From the NCBI GenBank assembly GCA_944323695.1, contig CALUTI010000002.1, forward strand, positions 124,001 to 188,000: a DNA stretch of 64,000 nt. Reading direction: 5' to 3'. Both the position numbers and the translations under genes were made by a program. This document shows, piece by piece, positions 58,921 to 64,000 of this stretch (position 1 is the first letter of the stretch; the number at the start of each line of letters is the position of its first letter). The notes below the pieces were generated by a model that made no database searches, was not told where the DNA came from, and worked only from the letters and a program-made list of their open reading frames with translations. The DNA is from Candidatus Gastranaerophilales bacterium. GTDB taxonomy: Bacteria; Cyanobacteriota; Vampirovibrionia; Gastranaerophilales; Gastranaerophilaceae.

Positions 58921-60066
58921 TTATATTGCCGTACTGCTCAATTGTTGTTTTTCTTCAAGATTTTTTCTGCGTTTTCTGCGTCTCATCAAATCAACAAATG
59001 CCTCCAAACGCGTCAGATAACCTGCTTTGCCGGTCTGTTCATCCATAATAAGCGGCAATATAGGAATTTCACAGTTTTCTCTCATTGCAGGGAAAATATT
59101 CTGTGACATAATCTCAGGCATGCAGGTAAACGGACTTATGTGAATAATTCCGTCAATTCCGCGCTCATTTGCATAAGCAACATCAGATACACATTCCAGA
59201 GCGTCACCGCCTATATCACGCATAAGATAAGGTTTTGCAAGTCTGTTGGCACGCTGAAGGTGAGTTTCGCCTTTTCTGAACATTTTCGGAATAATCGCAT
59301 CTTTTAAAAAGCTGCTTACGGTAAGGCTTTTTCTAACCTGAACTCCCATATTCCCGAGTTCTTTTTCAATATTCTGGTTTGAAAAAGGATCACATACAAG
59401 GAAAATTTCGCCTGTAATATCAACATTCAAGACTTCTTTGTTTTTGTCGAATTTAACCTTATCCATTTCAGCAAAAGCCTTCTTTTTAGCCTTTTTAAGC
59501 TTCCAAAAAGAATCCTCCGCATCAACAATCTTCAAAGCTTTATTAAAGGCTTTTTCCGCATCACCGGGGTTGATTTCGCGGGCTCTCAAATATGCAAGCT
59601 TAGTTTCCAAATCATCCACCAGAAAAACCTTTCTGATAGCAGTGATAATTGCATTAAGGAACATAAGAGGTCTGTTTTTGCCGGTAACCTCTTTCAAAAA
59701 TCTATACATTCCCTCAATTCCGTCATAAAGCTGTAATTCAATATATCTTGCATCATACCCCAAATCGTGCAGTGCATTTTGAATACATTTTCCGTACTCA
59801 CCGAGCCTGCAAATTCCGGGGGATGTAATCATCGCAACGTAATCCGCACCGCCTTCAAGCGCCTCGATAAAGTTTCCGAGAATTAATTTATAAGGCAGAC
59901 AAATCGCCTCAGGTGAATGTTTTGTACCCAGTGAAAGCGTTTTTTTACTTGTATAAGGTTCAATATAAGGCTCTACGCCTACTTTTCTTAAAGCGCACGA
60001 CCATGCTACATATATAAGTCCCATATGGGGGAATGCTACTTTTTTTAATTTTTCGTGTTTTTTCAT
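58921..60066 (-). CDS. 2-hydroxyacyl-CoA dehydratase-like (HgdB/activase-related) protein
   Basis: 381 residues. F-P-H-M-G at about 12-16, K-H-S-P-E-A-I-C-L-P-Y-K (Cys near 57), S-P-G-I-C-R-L-G-E-Y (Cys near 86), and H-I-S-P-F-T-C-M-P-E near 320 provide the three cysteines expected for a [4Fe-4S] cluster in CoA-activase-related dehydratase proteins. These act in fermentation or in double-cubane reductases. No activator ATPase is next door. It precedes gcvPB in reverse order on the same strand. Confidence 0.8.
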   Translation of the reverse strand: MKKHEKLKKVAFPHMGLIYVAWSCALRKVGVEPYIEPYTSKKTLSLGTKHSPEAICLPYKLILGNFIEALEGGADYVAMITSPGICRLGEYGKCIQNALHDLGYDARYIELQLYDGIEGMYRFLKEVTGKNRPLMFLNAIITAIRKVFLVDDLETKLAYLRAREINPGDAEKAFNKALKIVDAEDSFWKLKKAKKKAFAEMDKVKFDKNKEVLNVDITGEIFLVCDPFSNQNIEKELGNMGVQVRKSLTVSSFLKDAIIPKMFRKGETHLQRANRLAKPYLMRDIGGDALECVSDVAYANERGIDGIIHISPFTCMPEIMSQNIFPAMRENCEIPILPLIMDEQTGKAGYLTRLEAFVDLMRRRKRRKNLEEKQQLSSTAI

Positions 60067-60071
60067 ATATC

Positions 60072-61496
60072 TTATCCTTGGAATTTCAAATCGGGGTGCC
60101 GTGCTGCAAGCGTTTCATCCACACGCTTAACAGGGGTGGTATGAGGTGCGGAAATAAGTTTTTCCGGATTTACCTCTGCCTCTTTTGCTATTTTTATCAT
60201 AATATCGACAAATTCATCCATTTTTTCTTTGGTTTCGGATTCCGTCGGCTCAATCATGATTGCCTCGTGAACAATCAGCGGGAAGTAAACCGTCGGCGGA
60301 TGAGTATTTTCATCCATAAGCGCCTTTGCGATATTTAAAGTAGAAACACCGTTTTCGTGTTTTTGTTTTTCGCCGGAAAGCACAAATTCGTGCATACACG
60401 GTTCATCATACGGCAAATCGTAATATTTTTTAAGCTTTTCTTTCAGGTAATTTGCGTTAAGCACTGCATTTTCAGAGGCGTTTTTAAGATTTTTGCCCAT
60501 CATAAGAATATATGCATAAGCCTTAACAAGCACCCCGAAGTTTCCGTAAAAAGCCTTAACAGCACCGATTGAGTGCTTGAGATTATAATTTCTGAAATAT
60601 TTTTCACCGTCAAAATCAATCAACGGCGCAGGCAAAAATTCTTTCAAATCCTCCGTAACACAAACCGGGCCTGCTCCGGGGCCGCCGCCGCCGTGAGGGG
60701 TTGCCATGGTTTTGTGCAAATTCAAATGCACAACGTCAAATCCCATAAGACGCGGATTTGTATAACCCATAATCGCATTGAAGTTAGCACCGTCATAGTA
60801 AAGAAGTGAGCCGTTTTCGTGCATAAGCCGTGATATTTCAAGCACATTTTCTTCAAAAAGCCCGAGAGTATTCGGATTTGTCATCATAATTGCCGCAACG
60901 TCTTTATCAAGAACAGCTTTCAGTGCCTCAATATCCACCTGACCTTTTTCGTTTGATTTAATTTCAACGATATCAAACCCGCACATTTTAGCGCTTGCAG
61001 GGTTAGTACCGTGTGCGGAATCAGGGATTATAACCTTTTTCCTTAAATCGCCTTTAGTTTCAAAATACTTTTTAATAATCATCATGCCGGTCAATTCACC
61101 GTGAGCGCCGGCAGAAGGCTGCAAAGTAACCGCATCCATGCCTGTCAAAACTTTTAGAGCCTGTTGAAGCTTATACATCAATTCAAGCGCGCCCTGACAA
61201 TCAGAGTCAGAGGCAAGCGGATGAAGATTCGCAAAATTTTCCAGTCCCGCAAGAAATTCATTAACCTTGGGATTATATTTCATTGTGCAGGAGCCCAGAG
61301 GATAAAAACCTTTTTCAATACAGAAATTCCTGTCTGAAAGCTCTTTATAATGACGCATTACATCAAGTTCACCGAGCTGCGGCAGACCTATTTTTTCATC
61401 TCTTATTAAAGAGCTGTCGAGAAAGGATGTATCAATTTTTTCATCCGTTAAATTTATCCCGTCAACTCCGTTTGATTTTTCAAATATTGTTTTCAC
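60072..61496 (-). CDS. gcvPB: Glycine dehydrogenase (decarboxylating) subunit 2
   Basis: 474 residues, the C-terminal P-protein half typical of bacteria with split GcvP. PLP lysine in N-L-H-K-T-M-A-T-P-H-G-G-G-G-P-G, and Y-P-L-G-S-C-T-M-K-Y near 67. With GcvPA, T and H proteins it cleaves glycine. It begins with GTG directly after the sigma-factor stop, so translation is coupled. GcvPA is not in the window. Confidence 0.95.
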   Translation of the reverse strand: MKTIFEKSNGVDGINLTDEKIDTSFLDSSLIRDEKIGLPQLGELDVMRHYKELSDRNFCIEKGFYPLGSCTMKYNPKVNEFLAGLENFANLHPLASDSDCQGALELMYKLQQALKVLTGMDAVTLQPSAGAHGELTGMMIIKKYFETKGDLRKKVIIPDSAHGTNPASAKMCGFDIVEIKSNEKGQVDIEALKAVLDKDVAAIMMTNPNTLGLFEENVLEISRLMHENGSLLYYDGANFNAIMGYTNPRLMGFDVVHLNLHKTMATPHGGGGPGAGPVCVTEDLKEFLPAPLIDFDGEKYFRNYNLKHSIGAVKAFYGNFGVLVKAYAYILMMGKNLKNASENAVLNANYLKEKLKKYYDLPYDEPCMHEFVLSGEKQKHENGVSTLNIAKALMDENTHPPTVYFPLIVHEAIMIEPTESETKEKMDEFVDIMIKIAKEAEVNPEKLISAPHTTPVKRVDETLAARHPDLKFQG

Positions 61497-62102
61497 TTAA
61501 ATAATCCCCTGTCTTGCCAAATCTTTTTTAATCTTGTCCAGTCCCGCCTGAATAATTCTTGAAATTCGCGATTGCGATATATTGAACTCCTCTGCAATTT
61601 CACGCAATTTTTTTTCCTTAAAGAATTTGTATTCAATAAGCTCTCTTTCACGTTCCGACAGCTTTTTCATAGATTCCATAATTTCATGTTTTAATTCGAT
61701 AAATTCAATAGATTCTTCGGGGTTTCTGTCCTCGGATTTAATCTGTGTCGGCACTTCCGCATCCTGCATTTCATCAATTGATAAAATGGTTTTGTAGACT
61801 TCTTCTCTCAAATTATTGTCGTATTCTTCCTCGGTTTGTTTTTTATTTTTCAAAGAATACCATTTGTAACGTCTTCTGACCTCGTTTCTGATAGCCCACT
61901 TGATAGCGGTAGAGAGGTATGTATTATTAAAATCCTCCGGCTTATGGTTTTTAAAAAGTATATAAAGCGTATGATTGCCGATATTAATCAATTCCGGCAG
62001 CTCAATCAAATGTGAGGTCGAAAATTTCTGATATTCCACCTTTGCAATCATTTCTATCAAATCTTTGTAATCTCTGAGATTAACTTTTGGCGTTGCCGGC
62101 AT
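61497..62102 (-). CDS. Sigma-70 family RNA polymerase sigma factor
   Basis: 201 residues from ATG 62102. Region 2 includes L-I-N-I-G-N-H-T-L and T-A-I-K-W-A-I-R-N-E-V-R-R-R-Y, and region 4 ends with L-R-E-I-A-E-E-F-N-I-S-Q-S-R-I-S-R-I. Region 1.1 is absent, so this is a group 3-like alternative sigma factor. It heads a two-gene unit with gcvPB, though that pairing may have no functional meaning. Confidence 0.88.
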   Translation of the reverse strand: MPATPKVNLRDYKDLIEMIAKVEYQKFSTSHLIELPELINIGNHTLYILFKNHKPEDFNNTYLSTAIKWAIRNEVRRRYKWYSLKNKKQTEEEYDNNLREEVYKTILSIDEMQDAEVPTQIKSEDRNPEESIEFIELKHEIMESMKKLSERERELIEYKFFKEKKLREIAEEFNISQSRISRIIQAGLDKIKKDLARQGII

Positions 62103-62220
62103 GACACAGTCCCTAACCATAAAAATTTACAATTACATAATATCAGAAAAAATTATAGCAGACAAGAGGATGTAATTTTCCTTAACATAACTTATTTTAA
62201 GCTTAAAAAAGGAGAACAAA

Positions 62221-63087
62221 ATGAAAGTATTATTCTGCACAGACGGATCAAAAATAAGCTATGACGCGATAAAAAATTTTGCCAACTGGGTAAAAAAAGA
62301 CGAGACAACGGTTGATATAATATGCGTAATCGACTGGAGCTTTTTGCCTGACAATACAATTATAGAAGAAAGCGGTTTTGTCACAAGCTGCAAAAACAAC
62401 GCAGACTGCATACTTGAAAATGCGGAAAAAGAAATCAGCGCACTCGGGTTTAATACAGGCGAAAAAATCAAACATTGCGGCGCGGTTGTAGAAAGCATAC
62501 TTGAACAGCTTGACGAGAATGATTACGATATGGTAGTTTTAGGCTCGCACGGCAAAAAGGGGATTCAAATCTGGCTGGGTTCCGTTTCAAGAGAAATACT
62601 TGAAGCGGCTAAAATTCCGGCATATATTTCAAAACAGGGAAACAGCGGCAAAAATATTCTGTTTACCACAGACGGCACGGACGTGTCTTTTGAGACTACA
62701 AAAAAAGCAATAGAAATGCTAAATCTTACGGACAAAAACGTTTATATCTGCACGGTGACGGAAAATCCGGATTTATTGTTTTTGGAAGGCACCCTTGACG
62801 CCAACTGGATGATGGCAATAAGAACACAGCAGCAAATGTATTCGGATAGCGCCGTAGAAACCCTTCTGGCACTATTTGAAAAGTATAATATAACAGTCAA
62901 AGACAGTAAGGTTTTGGAAGGTGTTCCCGCGCAAAGCATACTGAATTATGCAAAAGAACAAAATATCGACCTTGTGGTAATGGGCTCAAAAGTAAAGACC
63001 AAAATGCAAAGCTTTTTACTGGATTCCGTAAGCAAACGCGTTGTCGAAAACGTAAAAAGCGATGCTTTTGTGATAAAACAAATTTAA
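62221..63087 (+). CDS. Tandem universal stress protein
   Basis: 288 residues with two Usp domains (1-140 and 145-288). Each ends with the nucleotide-binding pattern: V-V-L-G-S-H-G-K-K-G at about 103-112 and V-V-M-G-S-K-V-K at about 256-263. The second G-S-x-x-K differs from the ATP-binding G-x2-G-x9-G-S/T form. AAGGAG lies seven bases upstream of ATG. Role in stress survival; binding partners unknown. Confidence 0.92.
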   Translation: MKVLFCTDGSKISYDAIKNFANWVKKDETTVDIICVIDWSFLPDNTIIEESGFVTSCKNNADCILENAEKEISALGFNTGEKIKHCGAVVESILEQLDENDYDMVVLGSHGKKGIQIWLGSVSREILEAAKIPAYISKQGNSGKNILFTTDGTDVSFETTKKAIEMLNLTDKNVYICTVTENPDLLFLEGTLDANWMMAIRTQQQMYSDSAVETLLALFEKYNITVKDSKVLEGVPAQSILNYAKEQNIDLVVMGSKVKTKMQSFLLDSVSKRVVENVKSDAFVIKQI

Positions 63088-63090
63088 AGC

Positions 63091-63441
63091 TTAACGGCGC
63101 AGGCTTTTTGTACCTTTTAAATAAACAAACTCGGGCTCAAAATTTTCTTCTGCATTTACGACAACAAGAATTCGCAAACACATAGCAAGCGCATCCGGCA
63201 CTGCAAGCTCATTGTAGCACATCATTGCGGTTTTGGTCAACCCCATATCAAGCCGCGCAAACTTTGCCGGAAATGCCGCGTTCAAATCGTCCGTGAGCGT
63301 AAAAATTATGTGTGAAATATTTTCTTCCTTCAAGTCGTTTTTGCGGAACATTTCGCCTAAAAGCTCTAAAACCGCATTTTTTATGGCGGTTTCGGAATTT
63401 TCATCAACAGTAATTGCGCCTCTTATGCCTTTTGTAATCAT
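63091..63441 (-). CDS. aroH: Chorismate mutase, AroH type
   Basis: 116 residues, the length of monofunctional AroH. I-R-G-A-I-T-V at 6-12, F-T-L-T-D-D-L, A-A-F-P-A and L-R-I-L-V at about 90 are the family pattern with active-site Arg residues. It converts chorismate to prephenate for Phe and Tyr. Overlaps the fmt stop by four bases. Confidence 0.93.
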   Translation of the reverse strand: MITKGIRGAITVDENSETAIKNAVLELLGEMFRKNDLKEENISHIIFTLTDDLNAAFPAKFARLDMGLTKTAMMCYNELAVPDALAMCLRILVVVNAEENFEPEFVYLKGTKSLRR

Positions 63442-64000
63442 TTTCTTAACCCGTTATACCAGTCGCGTGCTGACATTTCGCCTTTACCTTCGGGCTTAAC
63501 CCGCAGCAATAAAAGGCAATCTTTGCCGCATCCCATCTGGACTCCTTCTTTCGTAACCTTTATAAATTCACCGCAAGCCCCGCAATCTTCTATTACGCGC
63601 GCCTCCAGAACCTTTATAATTTTACCGTCATAAACAAAATACGCCGACGGACTTTTGTAAATCCCGCGGACAAGGTTATTAATCTCGCATGCGGATTTTG
63701 ACCAGTCAATCTGCGCTTCTTCTTTTGTAAGCTTATTTGCCATACAAACCCCGTCCTCGCATTGCGGAACAGGCTTTAAGGTGCCGTTATAAAGCTCTAC
63801 AAGGGTTTTTTCAAGCAGAACAGGCGACATGTCGCTTATTTTTTCAAACAAATCCATACAATTCATGTTTTCAGGAATTTTAATTGTTTCCCTAAGGCAC
63901 ACGTCCCCGCAATCAAGCCCTAATTCAGTAATCATAGTGCATATTCCGGTTTCTTTATCGCCGTTAATTATGGCACGCTGAATGGGATTTGCGCCCCTAT
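63438..64000 (-). CDS. fmt: Methionyl-tRNA formyltransferase (partial, N-terminus off window)
   Basis: The last 187 residues are visible, continuing upstream past the window edge. G-A-N-P-I-Q-R-A-I-I-N-G-D-K-E-T-G at the edge and L-D-C-G-D-V are the catalytic-domain end; the C-terminal OB-type domain includes S-P-S-A-Y-F and the final K-G-E-M-S-A-R-D-W-Y-N-G-L-R. It formylates initiator Met-tRNA. An internal ATG at 63935 is not the true start. Confidence 0.95.
   Translation of the reverse strand, partial: RGANPIQRAIINGDKETGICTMITELGLDCGDVCLRETIKIPENMNCMDLFEKISDMSPVLLEKTLVELYNGTLKPVPQCEDGVCMANKLTKEEAQIDWSKSACEINNLVRGIYKSPSAYFVYDGKIIKVLEARVIEDCGACGEFIKVTKEGVQMGCGKDCLLLLRVKPEGKGEMSARDWYNGLRK

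Overview
The window is from a low-GC bacterium of the gut Vampirovibrionia/Melainabacteria type (probably Gastranaerophilales). The evidence is a response regulator at 31297-32046 that closely resembles the cyanobacterial RpaB family, a prepilin with the A-F-T-L-A-E leader, a KDO-activating gene (kdsB) implying a Gram-negative envelope, and small N-terminal T-P-T-F-G style motifs. The placement rests on remembered family features; no database was searched.

Positions 1 to about 30980 are the right-hand part of a lambda-like siphophage prophage. Its left end (rest of tail tip, lysis, other att site) lies outside the window. Reading from the right: a large serine integrase (29435-30982) abuts a tRNA-His gene and is preceded by a superinfection immunity protein and a CI/LexA-type repressor, all on +. 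A divergent control region (28056-28254) drives the leftward early operon. In order this holds a ribbon-helix-helix regulator, two small proteins, a lambda O-like initiator whose gene carries eight 17-bp palindromic iterons (a probable origin), a DnaC-like loader, SSB, a LuxR-type HTH protein, an amino-methyltransferase, a PNKP-like phosphatase, a beta-clamp-like protein, a C5 cytosine methyltransferase, several zinc-ribbon proteins, an ASCH protein, a PAPS-reductase-family protein and a NinB-like protein. After a possible cos region (16447-16725) the late operon runs leftward: terminase small and large subunits, gpW-like joiner, portal, a fused ClpP-like protease/HK97 capsid, two glycosyltransferase-like genes, head-tail connectors, tail tube, tail assembly chaperone with a -1 frameshift site, tape measure, and fused tail-tip proteins. 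Intrinsic terminators sit directly after the capsid and after the tail-tube gene. A two-gene + strand moron with its own promoter is inserted between tape measure and tail tip.

From 31002 to 64000 is ordinary chromosome: rpaB; kdsB-prmA; accA-accD; a matrixin-like protease; YbaB-recR; a prepilin, YjbQ and a degenerate amidohydrolase in one overlapping cluster; obgE divergent from tsaD; gshB; a UPF0173 hydrolase divergent from ribD-MEMO; dnaX divergent from an LD-carboxypeptidase; nifU-nifS; an AAA+ ATPase; a secreted triple-repeat protein; an AsmA-like giant; miaA; a 2-hydroxyacyl-CoA dehydratase-like protein; gcvPB with a sigma factor; a tandem universal stress protein; aroH; and the 3' part of fmt. 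The genes point to a Gram-negative, probably anaerobic cell with fatty-acid, LPS, Fe-S and riboflavin pathways.

The most notable items are the iteron-bearing initiator gene, the frameshift chaperone, the two mid-operon terminators, two in-frame fusions with internal ribosome binding sites, the integrase reading into tRNA-His, and an amidohydrolase that has lost its metal ligands.
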